A stretch of DNA of 64,000 nucleotides from Leifsonia sp. fls2-241-R2A-40a (GCF_030209575.1 NZ_JARVRS010000001.1:1240001-1304000); one strand, 5' to 3'; positions 50,540-59,165 are shown, counted from the first letter of the stretch. The notes: generated by a model from the sequence alone, not told the origin. Program-made: numbers and translations.

Positions 50540-52222
50540 TCAGGGGATCGCGACGGCCAGTTCGACACGCCCGGCGCTCTCGCTCAGCGCGACCGTCCCG
50601 TGCTCTGAGAGCTGCTTCAGACCGATCCCGGGATGGGTGCGCAGGAGCGTCCCGCCGGAGACGATGACCACTTCGACGCCGTCCGGACCCGCCGGTCGCA
50701 ACTCCAGCACGACCGCTGAGCCGTCGCCGTGGCGCACGGCGTTCGTGAGGCCTTCCGACACCGCGTCGATGACGGCGGAGCTGCGCACGGGGTCGGCCAG
50801 GCGCTCCCAGACACCCTCCGCGATTCGTGCGCTGAGCGCGATCGCCGACGACCAGCTGTCGAGCAGCGTCCCCACCTGCTCTTCGGCCCTCGGCTCGTCG
50901 TGCGACCCGCGGAGGGCGTCGCGGGCGCGGCCGACGATCTCCGCGATGCGCGCGCCCGTGTCGCCCGCGCCGGCGGCGGGTGCAACGGTCACCGCGAGCG
51001 CACCGGCGATCAACTCGGACTGCACGCCGGCATGCAGCAGCCGTGCCAGCGACGCCCGCTCGCGCTCGTAGTCGGAGCGGAAGCGGGCGGCGGCCGTCAC
51101 GTTCGTCTGCAGGGCGTTCTCCAGTTCCCCCCGGTCGAGTCGCGTCCGGACCGCGAGCGAGCCGACGAAAGCCACGGCGACCGCGACGATCGGGTACATC
51201 GCGGCCTCGAACCAGACGGACGTCGGCGCGACGCCGGCGAGTGTCAGCATGGCCTCGCCGGTCAGGGCGAGCACCACTCCGGCGGCCCCGTAGAGCAGCA
51301 GCAGAACGGTCAGCCGCCACACAGCCCGGTCCGGCAGGGGAAGGCGCGCGATGAGGGCGTTGGCGACGAGCAGGAGGACCAGCCCGGCCGCCACCGGAAG
51401 GAGGCTGCGCGTACCGAACAGCAGAATGGCGAACGGCAGCACCAGAACCGAGAACAGCACGGCCGTCATGATCGGCGACGCCGCGCGCGTCCCGCCCAGG
51501 ACGGAGGCCGACCACTCGCGCGCCCCGGTCACCGCCGCCTCGGGAGCCGGGACCGGCGCATCCGTTGCGAAGACGCGATGGCTCGCCGGACGCACCACGT
51601 CCTCGGCGAGCGTGCGCAACAGTCGCGCGGCCTCGTCCGGCCGCAGCGACGTGGCGGCAGCGGAGTCCGCGGCCGCTTCGAGAGCGGCGGCGACGTCGTC
51701 GACGGCCGCAGCGCGCAAGGCTCGGAGGCGCTCGGCAGCACACTCCACATCCCGCTCCGAGGCCGACTGCGCGGCGCGGAGCCGACGGAACACGGCGCGG
51801 TGGTCCCGCACGAGGTCCACACCCACCGCGATCAGCGAGAACGTGATGACCATGACGACCACGTTCATGGCCATCCGGCCGGCGAGCGCCCCGGGAACGA
51901 CCCCGATGGAGAGCAGTCCGCCCGCCTGCAGGAAGAGCACCGGCCGCACCGCGCCCACGACTGCAAAGATCGCGAAGACGACGAACGGTCGCGCCCGACC
52001 GCGGGCGAAGCGGAGCACCGCGGCCCCCACGAGCAGAAGGCCGCCGACGAGGACGTGCTGCAGCCCGGACACCGCGAGCACCGCGAGCGGACCGCCCGTC
52101 ACGTACTGCAGCCCCGACATCACGGTCAGTGCGAACGGGAGCGGGATCAGCCAGCTCCACCAGGTGATGGCGGAGGGGCCGTAGATGCGCGCGAACGAAC
52201 GGCGGAAGTTCCGGAGCAGCAC
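50540..52222 (-). CDS. NarL-family sensor histidine kinase
   Basis: 560 residues. Two membrane blocks (residues about 15-140 and 250-380, each about four helices) surround a coiled-coil-like cytoplasmic stretch. The kinase part is short: ARLLHAGVQSELIAGAL carries the phosphorylated His in an L-H-x-G-V-Q context, EGLTNAVRHGDGSAV is the N-box and HPGIGLKQLSEHG the G-box of the ATPase domain. It should phosphorylate the regulator encoded 4 bp upstream. The stimulus is unknown. The GTG start is 4 nt after the response regulator stop. Confidence 0.85.
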   Translation of the reverse strand: MLLRNFRRSFARIYGPSAITWWSWLIPLPFALTVMSGLQYVTGGPLAVLAVSGLQHVLVGGLLLVGAAVLRFARGRARPFVVFAIFAVVGAVRPVLFLQAGGLLSIGVVPGALAGRMAMNVVVMVITFSLIAVGVDLVRDHRAVFRRLRAAQSASERDVECAAERLRALRAAAVDDVAAALEAAADSAAATSLRPDEAARLLRTLAEDVVRPASHRVFATDAPVPAPEAAVTGAREWSASVLGGTRAASPIMTAVLFSVLVLPFAILLFGTRSLLPVAAGLVLLLVANALIARLPLPDRAVWRLTVLLLLYGAAGVVLALTGEAMLTLAGVAPTSVWFEAAMYPIVAVAVAFVGSLAVRTRLDRGELENALQTNVTAAARFRSDYERERASLARLLHAGVQSELIAGALAVTVAPAAGAGDTGARIAEIVGRARDALRGSHDEPRAEEQVGTLLDSWSSAIALSARIAEGVWERLADPVRSSAVIDAVSEGLTNAVRHGDGSAVVLELRPAGPDGVEVVIVSGGTLLRTHPGIGLKQLSEHGTVALSESAGRVELAVAIP

Positions 52223-52226
52223 GCGA

Positions 52227-52886
52227 TCAGAGCCCCGTGGAGGCGTCGCCGAAGGTCGCCGTGTACAGCGTCGCCGCGGCGACACGCGGGGTCGTGCGCT
52301 CCCCTCCCGCGATGCCGAGAGCCGCGAACACGCGCTCGACGCTCTTCTCGACGGCGCGCACCGAGACGCTCCGGCGGCGGGCGATCTCCGCGTTCGTGAG
52401 GCCCGCGGCGAGCAGTCGGGTGGTCTCGAGCTGCGCCGTGGTCAGCGCGAGCAGGCGCGCCTGGGCGTCGGAGGCGACGAGTTCGCGCGATACGGGACGA
52501 TCCGCGAGCACGGCTTCTGCCGCATCCACCAGCTCGTCGACGGACTCGACCGCGGCCTTGTTGACGAAGGATGCTCCCGCGACGATGCTGCGCGCGTGCA
52601 GCGCGGCCGCCTCCCGCGAGAGGTTGCTGAGGAAGAGGACGGCGACATGCGGCGCACGCGCGCGGACGATGGTCGCCAGTTCGACGCCGTTCGGCCGCTG
52701 GCGGAGGTCGATGTCGGTGACGAGGAGGTCGGGGTCGAACCGCTCGGCCACCTCGAGCGCCTCAGCCGCGGACCCGGCGGACGCCGACTCGAAGCCGCGT
52801 CGATCGAACGCATCGGCGACGAGGGAGCGCATCAGGGCATGGTCTTCGACGACCAGCACCCTCCGCCGCCACGATTCGTCCGCCAC
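52227..52886 (-). CDS. LuxR/NarL-type response regulator
   Basis: 219 residues. The receiver domain starts RRVLVVEDHALMRSL with the acidic pair E14-D15, the phosphoacceptor is D58 in LLVTDIDLRQR, and the C-terminal HTH is AQLETTRLLAAGLTNAEIA with SVSVRAVEKSVERVFAALG. It pairs with the downstream kinase. Two GTG codons are adjacent; the second is 6 nt after TATTCT and is taken as the leaderless start. Target genes are not visible, although the copper group lies next to it on the other strand. Confidence 0.9.
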   Translation of the reverse strand: MADESWRRRVLVVEDHALMRSLVADAFDRRGFESASAGSAAEALEVAERFDPDLLVTDIDLRQRPNGVELATIVRARAPHVAVLFLSNLSREAAALHARSIVAGASFVNKAAVESVDELVDAAEAVLADRPVSRELVASDAQARLLALTTAQLETTRLLAAGLTNAEIARRRSVSVRAVEKSVERVFAALGIAGGERTTPRVAAATLYTATFGDASTGL

Positions 52887-52892
52887 CACGCC

Positions 52893-52898
52893 AGAATA
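52893..52898 (-). promoter_or_regulatory. -10 element, leaderless response regulator
   Basis: TATTCT, GGCGTG, GTG on the minus strand, 6-nt spacing to the second of two adjacent GTG codons. Confidence 0.6.
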
Positions 52899-52974
52899 AC
52901 GCGACACGCCCGGCAGTCCCGCCGCTTCGGCCACCCCCGTTGTGGTCCGCCGGGACCCCGCGACATCCGGTCCG

Positions 52975-52980
52975 TAGACT
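52975..52980 (+). promoter_or_regulatory. -10 element for the copper-associated genes
   Basis: TAGACT followed by a leader of about 27 nt with ACGGAGGACACGC before ATG 53014. Confidence 0.5.
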
Positions 52981-53013
52981 GGCTCCGAACAGCGCTCGAG
53001 ACGGAGGACACGC

Positions 53014-53631
53014 ATGGGATCGAGGGGAGCTCGCCTGACGCGCGGCATGCTCGCTTCGGGCGCCGCCATCCTCGTCGCGGCCCTCTTCCACGTCGCGGGA
53101 GGCGGTTCGGCCCCCGGTCTGATCCCCCTCGCGCTGAGCCTGGCGTTCGCCACGCTGGCCTCCGTCGCCCTCACCGCGCGGCGCCTGTCGCTGTGGCGGC
53201 TCACCCTGGCCGTGGCCGTCAGCCAGTTCCTCTTCCACGCGCTCTTCACGCTGGGCGAAGGCGGAGCCCGCTTCTCGTCGGCGGAGGGGGTGGCGCACCT
53301 CCATGCCGGCTCGCACCCCACGATGACGCTCGCGGCGATGCCCGCGGCCCACACCTCCGACCTCAGCCCGTCGATGTGGATGACGCACGCGACCGCCGTC
53401 CTCGTGACGGTCATCGCCCTGCGTTTCGGCGAGCAGGCCTTCTGGGGACTCTTCGACACTGCGCGGGTTCGCATCCACCGCGCCGCGGACCGTCTCGTCG
53501 TCGTCCCGGTCCCGGTGTCGGCCTCCGCTGCGATGCCGGGGAGCGCCGAGCCGGCCCGGCTCCGCGACCTGGGTCTCCCCCTCGCGCGGCTGCGGCATCG
53601 CGGTCCGCCGGTCGTCGCTCGCGCGTTCTGA
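53014..53631 (+). CDS. His/Met-rich membrane protein of the copper group
   Basis: 205 residues with four to five hydrophobic segments. The loop between the third and fourth carries many potential copper ligands: VAHLHAGSHPTMTLAAMPAA, then HTSDLSPSMWMTHATA. It precedes YcnI and CopC genes with no terminator in between. I do not recognise a named family; a role in copper handling is inferred from the residues and neighbours. AGACGGAGGACACGC is a strong ribosome binding site. Confidence 0.78.
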   Translation: MGSRGARLTRGMLASGAAILVAALFHVAGGGSAPGLIPLALSLAFATLASVALTARRLSLWRLTLAVAVSQFLFHALFTLGEGGARFSSAEGVAHLHAGSHPTMTLAAMPAAHTSDLSPSMWMTHATAVLVTVIALRFGEQAFWGLFDTARVRIHRAADRLVVVPVPVSASAAMPGSAEPARLRDLGLPLARLRHRGPPVVARAF

Positions 53632-53716
53632 CCCGCGTGGCCGCTCTCCGGGCGGCCACTGCCGGTGCGCGCACGCACGCGCTCATCCGACGACCCCAAT
53701 ACCCTGAGGACCCTTC

Positions 53717-54463
53717 ATGAAGAAGACCACGTTCGCCGCGTCCGTCGCGGCGGCATCCACCGCTCTGCTCCTCGCTGCCGCTCCCCTGGCGGCGAGCGCG
53801 CACGTGCATGTCGACCCCGACAGCGCAGCGCCCGGGAGCTACACGAACCTCACGTTCAAAGTGCCGACCGAGTCGGCGACGGCCGGCACCGTGAAACTCG
53901 TCGTCGACCTGCCGACCGAGACCCCGTTCACCTCCGTCAGCTATCTGCCGCTCGCGGGCTGGACGACGACCGTCGACACCGAGAAGCTGTCGCGCCCCGT
54001 GAAGACCGACGACGGCACCATCACCGAGGCTCCGGTACGGGTCACCTGGACCGCGGACAGCGGCGTGCAGGTGGAGCCGGGACAGTTCCAGCAGTTCACC
54101 GTCTCGGCGGGAGCCGTGCCCGACACCGGCTCGGTGACGCTGCCCACCCACCAGTACTACTCCGACGGGACGGTCGTGGACTGGGACCAGCCGACGCCCG
54201 CCTCGGGCAAGGAGCCGGAGCACCCCGCGCCGACGCTGTACATCACGTCACCCGCGCCGGCGGAAGACGGAGTGACACCGCTCGTCGCCACCGACGCCCC
54301 GGCGGTCCCGGGACCGAACGCGGCCGGGGCGGGCACCACCGCGACCGTCGTCTCGATCGCACTCGGCGTCGGCGGGCTGGCGCTCGGGGCCATCGCCCTG
54401 GTCGTGGCCGTGTTCGCGCTCACCCGCGTGGGCCGGTCCGCCGAGCGTAAGGTGCAGGGATGA
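53717..54463 (+). CDS. YcnI-like copper-binding protein (DUF1775)
   Basis: 248 residues. Signal peptide ending ASA, so the mature protein begins AHVHVDPDSAAPGSYTNLTF with an N-terminal His, as in YcnI, where His and Glu bind Cu(II). LPLAGWTTTVDTEKL carries the conserved Trp. A C-terminal transmembrane helix (about 212-238) anchors it outside. It overlaps copC by 4 nt (ATGA). It is expected to act as a copper chaperone at the outer face of the membrane. Confidence 0.92.
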   Translation: MKKTTFAASVAAASTALLLAAAPLAASAHVHVDPDSAAPGSYTNLTFKVPTESATAGTVKLVVDLPTETPFTSVSYLPLAGWTTTVDTEKLSRPVKTDDGTITEAPVRVTWTADSGVQVEPGQFQQFTVSAGAVPDTGSVTLPTHQYYSDGTVVDWDQPTPASGKEPEHPAPTLYITSPAPAEDGVTPLVATDAPAVPGPNAAGAGTTATVVSIALGVGGLALGAIALVVAVFALTRVGRSAERKVQG

Positions 54464-55164
54464 CGACCAGGCTGCTCGCCGCGACCGCCGGCCTCCTCGC
54501 CGCCGCCGCGCTCGTCCTCCTTCCTGCGGCAGCCGCCGATGCCCACGACTACGTGGTGGGCAGCGACCCGGCCGCCGACTCCACGGTGACGGGCGCACTC
54601 GACACCGTGACGATCACCTTCAACGACCGCGTGCTCGATCTGTCGGGCAACGGCTCCACGAACCTGCTGACCGTGACCGGACCCGACGCCTCCACGCGGC
54701 ACTTCGAGACCGGATGCGCGACCGTGGCCGACACGAAGCTCAGCGCTCCTGTGGCGCTCGGCCCGGCCGGCCGCTACACGGTGACGTATCAGGCCGTCTC
54801 CGCGGACGGTCACACCGTGTCGTCGTCGTTCCCGTTCACCTACCAGCCACCGGCCGGTACGGCCGCAGCCGCGGGGGCGGAGAGCACGCCGTGCGGCGCG
54901 ACGTCGACGCCCACGGCCGGGGCATCGACGGGCGCATCCCCGGGGTCGCCCGGCTCCGGCTCGACCGGCACGGAGGCGACCGCCACCGCATCCACTCCGC
55001 AGCCGACCGCGGCGTCGAGCGGCACCGACCTCGGGCTGGTGATCGGCATCGCCATCGCGATCGTCGTGCTGGCGGTGATCGGCGTGGTGATCATCGTGCT
55101 CACGTCGCGGCGCAAGCCGCCCGGCACGCCCGAGGCGCCTGGCGCACCCGACGACGTCGCCTGA
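54460..55164 (+). CDS. copC: CopC domain copper-binding protein
   Basis: 234 residues. Signal peptide ending ADA, then AHDYVVGSDPAADSTVTGAL, where the N-terminal His and the internal His of SADGHTVSSSFPFTY are the copper ligands of the CopC beta-barrel. A Pro/Ala/Ser/Thr-rich stalk and a C-terminal membrane helix (about 188-214) follow. No CopD gene or domain is present. CopC and YcnI commonly neighbour each other; copper storage or delivery at the surface is inferred. Confidence 0.92.
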   Translation: MTTRLLAATAGLLAAAALVLLPAAAADAHDYVVGSDPAADSTVTGALDTVTITFNDRVLDLSGNGSTNLLTVTGPDASTRHFETGCATVADTKLSAPVALGPAGRYTVTYQAVSADGHTVSSSFPFTYQPPAGTAAAAGAESTPCGATSTPTAGASTGASPGSPGSGSTGTEATATASTPQPTAASSGTDLGLVIGIAIAIVVLAVIGVVIIVLTSRRKPPGTPEAPGAPDDVA

Positions 55165-55209
55165 CAACGTCGCCTGACGACAGGACTATTCGCGCCCCTG
55201 ATCGGGGCG

Positions 55210-55215
55210 TAGCGT
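55210..55215 (+). promoter_or_regulatory. -10 element, leaderless acidic microprotein
   Basis: TAGCGT, TCGCGC, ATG 55222; 6-nt spacing. Confidence 0.65.
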
Positions 55216-55221
55216 TCGCGC

Positions 55222-55365
55222 ATGGCCAGAGAGACGACGGACCAGCAGACGGAGGACTTCCCGGACATCGTCCCGGAGGATCAGATGGACCCGGACATCG
55301 TGCCGGTCACCCAGCCTCGACCGGACTCCGTCGATGACGGCGACGAGGAGGACGGCCGACTCTAG
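55222..55365 (+). CDS. 47-residue acidic microprotein
   Basis: Strongly acidic: MARETTDQQTEDFPDIVPED followed by a second DPDIVPVTQ and ending DDGDEEDGRL. The DIVP motif appears twice, 11 residues apart. The start is supported by a leaderless -10. No Cys, no membrane segment. Function unknown; probably disordered. It faces another acidic microprotein gene across 18 bp. Confidence 0.65.
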   Translation: MARETTDQQTEDFPDIVPEDQMDPDIVPVTQPRPDSVDDGDEEDGRL

Positions 55366-55383
55366 GCCGTCCCCCTCGCACCG

Positions 55384-55524
55384 TCACTCTGCGGGCTGTT
55401 CGCCCTCCTCCGAGATCTGACCGGTCTCCTCGTCGTGCGCCGTGAGGTCGGCGCTGGTGTACTGGCGCTCGCCCTCGTCGAGATCCTCGCGTTCGTCGTC
55501 GCCGTTGGCCCGGGGATCGGACAT
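55384..55524 (-). CDS. 46-residue acidic microprotein
   Basis: MSDPRANGDDEREDLDEGER followed by QYTSADLTAHDEETGQISEE and GEQPAE: soluble, highly acidic and without hydrophobic segments. GAAGGAGCACATC upstream of ATG 55524 is a good ribosome binding site. Small acidic proteins of this type are widespread in Microbacteriaceae but unnamed as far as I know. It is divergent from the MarP-like protease. Confidence 0.7.
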   Translation of the reverse strand: MSDPRANGDDEREDLDEGERQYTSADLTAHDEETGQISEEGEQPAE

Positions 55525-55586
55525 GATGTGCTCCTTCATCGTCGGAGTTGAGCAGTCGCCCAGTCTCGTGGGGCAGGGTAAACCTC

Positions 55587-56774
55587 GTGGAGATCGTTGT
55601 CGACGTCGTGCTCGTTGTGCTCGGCATCCTCGCGATCGCGGCGGGGTGGAGCAAGGGCGCGATCCGTGCTGCCGGCACCCTCGTGGGTCTGGGGCTCGGC
55701 CTCTGGCTCGGTCTGACACTCGCTCCCGTCGTCGTGGGATGGTTCGCTGACGCCGGATTCGGCGGCGTCACCCAGCGCTCGATCGTCGCTGCTGTCGTCG
55801 TCGTCGTCTGCGCGGGGGTCGTCTACGCCATTGCAGGAGCGCTGGCGTCCATCATCGGCAAGCTCCTCCGTCACGGCCCGATCCGCTGGCTCGATTCGCT
55901 GGTCGGCGCGGTGCTCGGCGCCCTGACGTGGGCGGTCGTCGTCTGGCTGCTCGCCGGGTTCGCGATGGCGACCAGCCTCGCGACGGTCGTGCAGGCGGCG
56001 AACTCCTCGCGCGTCGTCGCCACGCTCAACGGGATGGCGCCCCTCCCGGCCTCGTCTGTGCTCGGAGCCGTCGACGACGTCCTCGCCGGCGCCGGCCTCC
56101 CGAAGGTGTTCGAGGGCGCCGAGACCATCCGGGCCGTCCCCGCCCCGGACAGCTCCGTCCCTTCCGCCGTCTCGCAGGCGGAGCAGTCCGTCGTGACCGT
56201 CCTCGCCTCCAAGCCCGCGTGCGGCCTGGACTCGGAAGGCAGCGGCTGGGTCGTGCAGCGCGGCCGCGTGGTCACCAACGCGCACGTGGTCGCCGGTGCC
56301 TCGTCGATCGTCGTGCGCGAGCCCGGGGGCGGCAGCATCGAGCGCGCCACCCTGGTCGCGTTCGACCCGTCGCGCGACCTGGCAGTGCTGGATGTCACGG
56401 ATCTGTCCGCTCCCCCGCTCGACATCGGACCGGACCTGGCCGCTGGAGCCGCCGCCTACGCGGCCGGCTACCCCGGCGACGGGCCGTTCACCATCTCGCC
56501 GCAGCGCGTGCGCGACCGGGTGACGGCGCGCGGCACCGACATCTACCAGAGCGGCAGCATCGACCGCGACATCTACTCGCTGCGCGGCGTCGTGCGTCCC
56601 GGCAACTCGGGCGGACCCCTGCTCGATACCAACGGCCAGGTCGCGGGCGTCGTGTTCGCCCGGAGCGCCACGGATGCCGACACCGGCTACGCGCTGACGC
56701 TCTCCGAGCTCCGCCCCGTGCTGTCTTCGGTCGGCTCCGCGCCGATCAGTTCGGGCGCCTGCTCGGCCGGCTGA
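55587..56774 (+). CDS. MarP-like membrane serine protease (CvpA + trypsin domain)
   Basis: 395 residues. Four N-terminal membrane helices (about 3-140) form a CvpA-like domain. The trypsin-like protease carries His in VVTNAHVVAGASSIVV, Asp in FDPSRDLAVLDV and Ser in RPGNSGGPLLDTNG. Two Cys (KPACGLD and SSGACSAG) could form the stabilising disulfide known from mycobacterial MarP, which is needed for acid and oxidative stress survival. The GTG start is chosen with CAGGG upstream; a TTG 13 codons earlier is less likely. Confidence 0.93.
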   Translation: MEIVVDVVLVVLGILAIAAGWSKGAIRAAGTLVGLGLGLWLGLTLAPVVVGWFADAGFGGVTQRSIVAAVVVVVCAGVVYAIAGALASIIGKLLRHGPIRWLDSLVGAVLGALTWAVVVWLLAGFAMATSLATVVQAANSSRVVATLNGMAPLPASSVLGAVDDVLAGAGLPKVFEGAETIRAVPAPDSSVPSAVSQAEQSVVTVLASKPACGLDSEGSGWVVQRGRVVTNAHVVAGASSIVVREPGGGSIERATLVAFDPSRDLAVLDVTDLSAPPLDIGPDLAAGAAAYAAGYPGDGPFTISPQRVRDRVTARGTDIYQSGSIDRDIYSLRGVVRPGNSGGPLLDTNGQVAGVVFARSATDADTGYALTLSELRPVLSSVGSAPISSGACSAG

Positions 56775-56803
56775 CATCGCTCGCACGACGACGGCGCTCG
56801 TGG

Positions 56804-56809
56804 TTGGCT
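56804..56809 (+). promoter_or_regulatory. Weak -10 element TTGGCT for the quinone reductase gene
   Basis: TTGGCT, GGGGGC, ATG 56816. Spacing as in leaderless genes but with T instead of A at position 2. The GGGGG could instead act as a ribosome binding site. Confidence 0.35.
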
Positions 56810-56815
56810 GGGGGC

Positions 56816-57835
56816 ATGAAGGCTGTGAGCTACTCCGCCACCGGCGACTCCGACGTCCTGACCCTCGGCGACCGCGACGAATCGCACGCCGGCCCCGGTG
56901 AGGTGCGCGTGCGCATCCACGTCTCCGGCGTGAACCCCACCGACTGGAAGGCCCGGCGCGGCAGCGGCCCGGCGGAACTCCCCCGGCCACAGGTGCCGAA
57001 CCAGGATGGCGCGGGCGTGGTGGACGAGGTGGGCGACGGGGTGACCGCCTTCCGTCCCGGCGACCGCGTCTGGGTGTGGGATGCCGCCTACCAGCGCCCG
57101 GACGGCACCGCCCAGCAGCTCGTCGTCCTCCCCGAGCGGCTCGTGGTGGGGCTGCCCGACAACGTGAGCTTCGACGAGGGGGCGTCGTTCGGCATCCCGG
57201 CGCTGACCGCGCACCGTGCACTCACCTCGTACGAATACGCCCCGCCGGAGCTAGCGCCCGGCTCTCTCGAGGGCCGGACGGTGCTGGTCGCCGGGGGCGC
57301 CGGAGCGGTCGGCCACGCGGCCATCCAGCTCGCGGTGTGGGCGGGCGCCACCGTGATCGCGACGGTCAGCAGCCACGAGAAGGCGGAGCTGGCCCGCGCT
57401 GCAGGCGCTCACCACGTCGTCAACTACACCGACCCGGACACGGCAGCGGCCATCGGGGCACTGGCCCCGCGCGGTGTGGACATCGTGGTCGAGGTGAACG
57501 TGAGCGCCAACGTCGAGCTCGACGTCAAGGTCACCGGTCGCAACGCGACGATCGCGAGCTACGCCGATGCTCCGGGTGCCGAGACCGTCACCATCCCCGT
57601 CCGGCCGAGCATGGCGAAGAACCTCCGCTGGCAGTTCCTGCTGACGTACACCGTCGCCGACGAGACGAAGGATGCGGCCGTTCGCGCCGTATCCGCCGCA
57701 GCCGCGGACGGCGCCCTCCGGGTCGGCGAGGAGCACGGCCTCCCGCTCACGCGCTTCCCGCTCGAGCAGACGGCCGCAGCCCACGACGCCGTCGAGAAGG
57801 GCGTCGTGGGCAAGGTGCTCATCGACGTGCCGTGA
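56816..57835 (+). CDS. NADPH:quinone reductase family protein
   Basis: 339 residues. MDR superfamily without zinc ligands: GEVRVRIHVSGVNPTDWKAR, PNQDGAGVVDEVGDGV and the NADPH-binding VLVAGGAGAVGHAAIQLAVW (A-x2-G-x-V-G). It belongs to the quinone oxidoreductase/zeta-crystallin group and reduces quinones or enones. The 3' end overlaps the convergent MFS gene by 17 bp. Confidence 0.92.
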   Translation: MKAVSYSATGDSDVLTLGDRDESHAGPGEVRVRIHVSGVNPTDWKARRGSGPAELPRPQVPNQDGAGVVDEVGDGVTAFRPGDRVWVWDAAYQRPDGTAQQLVVLPERLVVGLPDNVSFDEGASFGIPALTAHRALTSYEYAPPELAPGSLEGRTVLVAGGAGAVGHAAIQLAVWAGATVIATVSSHEKAELARAAGAHHVVNYTDPDTAAAIGALAPRGVDIVVEVNVSANVELDVKVTGRNATIASYADAPGAETVTIPVRPSMAKNLRWQFLLTYTVADETKDAAVRAVSAAAADGALRVGEEHGLPLTRFPLEQTAAAHDAVEKGVVGKVLIDVP

Positions 57836-59075
57836 CCGCCTGCACGCTGAGGGCGACCACGGCGGCGATCGCGATCGCCGCCGAATAGCCGAGCGCCGTG
57901 GGCAGGAGACCGATGACGCTGATCAGCTCACCGGCGACCAGGGCGGGCAGGCCGTAGGCCAGGTAGCTCACCAGGAAGATCCCGGCGAACAGCTCGGCTC
58001 GCTGGTCGTTCGGGGCGAGCGGGGCGAGGATGCGCAGCATCCCCGAGAACCCGGCCCCGAACCCGGCGCCGGCGATCGTCGCACCCGCGAACAGCAGGGG
58101 CAGCACGGCACCGGCGATCCCGACCGCGGCCACGGCGACCCCGAGGAGGATGGCCGCCATCGACCAGACGACCGTCGGCCGGGCCGGGGCGCGGGTCAGC
58201 AGCAGGCCGGCGACCGCGCCGACGGCGGGCGGAACGGCCACGATGGCGCCGTTCAGCAGTCCACTGTCGAGGTGGAAGACGCCGTGCAGGATGGACGGGG
58301 ACAGACCGATGAAGAGGCCCGCCAGCATCCACGTCGCCAGGAACAGCGGGATCGCGCCCACGAACTCCCTGCGGGCCGCCCGCGGGACGACCAGGCGCGG
58401 GATCAGCGACCGCACTGCGCCGGGGCGGCGCTCGACCGTCTCGGGTGAGGCCACGATCACCAGGATGCCGGCCACGAACAGCAGCGCCAGCGCGAGGAAG
58501 ACCAGCGTCGTCGGCTGTGGGACGAATTGGACGGCGAGCCCGGTCAGGAATGCGCCGATCGCGATGCCGCCGACGGGCGCGGTGCTGCCGATGGTCGCGC
58601 CGAGCTTCTTGTGACGCTCGGGCGCCAACTCCACCAGGGCAGCCGTGAAGGTGCTCATCGCCGCTCCGGTGGCGACGCCCTGCACCGAGCGCGCGCCGAT
58701 GATCCAGCCGATGTCGGGCGCGAACAGGAAGACGAGCATTGCGACGACCTGCAGGGCCAGCGCCCCGATGAGCACGGGCCGGCGACCGATGTGATCGGAG
58801 AGCGACCCGGCGATGAGGAGCGTGATCAGCAGGGTGACCGCGTAGATGGCGAAGGCGACCGTCAGCAGCCACGGCTGGAACCCCCACTCCTGCTCGTACA
58901 GGACGAAGAGCGGGCTGGGCGCGCCGACCGCGAGGGCCACCGCGACGAAGGCGAGCGCGACACCGGTGAAGGCGGCCATCGGCCGGAGGCGGAGCGAACG
59001 GCGGGTCCGCGTCGCGGTGGCCGGGCAGACGGCGGGGACGCCCCCGGTGGCGAAGGTTTCTTCGGCAGTGCTCAT
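57819..59075 (-). CDS. MFS transporter
   Basis: 418 residues, 12 hydrophobic segments. PSPLFVLYEQEWGFQPWLLT, GSLSDHIGRRPVLIGAL (the MFS motif A between helices 2 and 3) and GARSVQGVATGAAMSTFTAA are the standard N-terminal half. The substrate is unknown, probably a drug or small metabolite, since a divergent TetR-type regulator shares two operators with it. Its -35 (TTGCTT) and -10 (TATAGT) are separated by 17 bp. AAGGAG is the ribosome binding site. Confidence 0.92.
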   Translation of the reverse strand: MSTAEETFATGGVPAVCPATATRTRRSLRLRPMAAFTGVALAFVAVALAVGAPSPLFVLYEQEWGFQPWLLTVAFAIYAVTLLITLLIAGSLSDHIGRRPVLIGALALQVVAMLVFLFAPDIGWIIGARSVQGVATGAAMSTFTAALVELAPERHKKLGATIGSTAPVGGIAIGAFLTGLAVQFVPQPTTLVFLALALLFVAGILVIVASPETVERRPGAVRSLIPRLVVPRAARREFVGAIPLFLATWMLAGLFIGLSPSILHGVFHLDSGLLNGAIVAVPPAVGAVAGLLLTRAPARPTVVWSMAAILLGVAVAAVGIAGAVLPLLFAGATIAGAGFGAGFSGMLRILAPLAPNDQRAELFAGIFLVSYLAYGLPALVAGELISVIGLLPTALGYSAAIAIAAVVALSVQAVTARR

Positions 59076-59086
59076 GACGCGCTCCT

Positions 59087-59108
59087 TAAAGCAAATATCC
59101 TTGCTTTA
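59087..59108. promoter_or_regulatory. TetR operator 1
   Basis: TAAAGCAA-N6-TTGCTTTA, a perfect inverted repeat with 8-bp arms. It covers the predicted start of the MFS transcript and touches its AAGGAG ribosome binding site, so a bound repressor would block early elongation. Confidence 0.85.
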
Positions 59109-59112
59109 GCCG

Positions 59113-59141
59113 ACTATAGAGGGGGATGTGGAATAAAGCAA
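59113..59141 (-). promoter_or_regulatory. MFS gene promoter
   Basis: TTGCTT (59136-59141) and TATAGT (59113-59118) on the minus strand, 17 bp apart, the ideal sigma-70-type spacing. The -35 lies inside operator 2. Confidence 0.75.
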
Positions 59142-59155
59142 CAAAATTTGCTTTA
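59134..59155. promoter_or_regulatory. TetR operator 2
   Basis: TAAAGCAA-N6-TTGCTTTA again, with identical arms and spacing to operator 1 and centres 47 bp apart. It overlaps the -35 of the MFS promoter and the -10 (TAAGCT) of the tetR-type gene, so one site can shut both. Confidence 0.88.
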
Positions 59156-59159
59156 AGCT
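59154..59159 (+). promoter_or_regulatory. -10 element, leaderless tetR-type gene
   Basis: TAAGCT, ATTCCC, ATG 59166. Its first two bases belong to operator 2. Confidence 0.7.
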
Positions 59160-59165
59160 ATTCCC

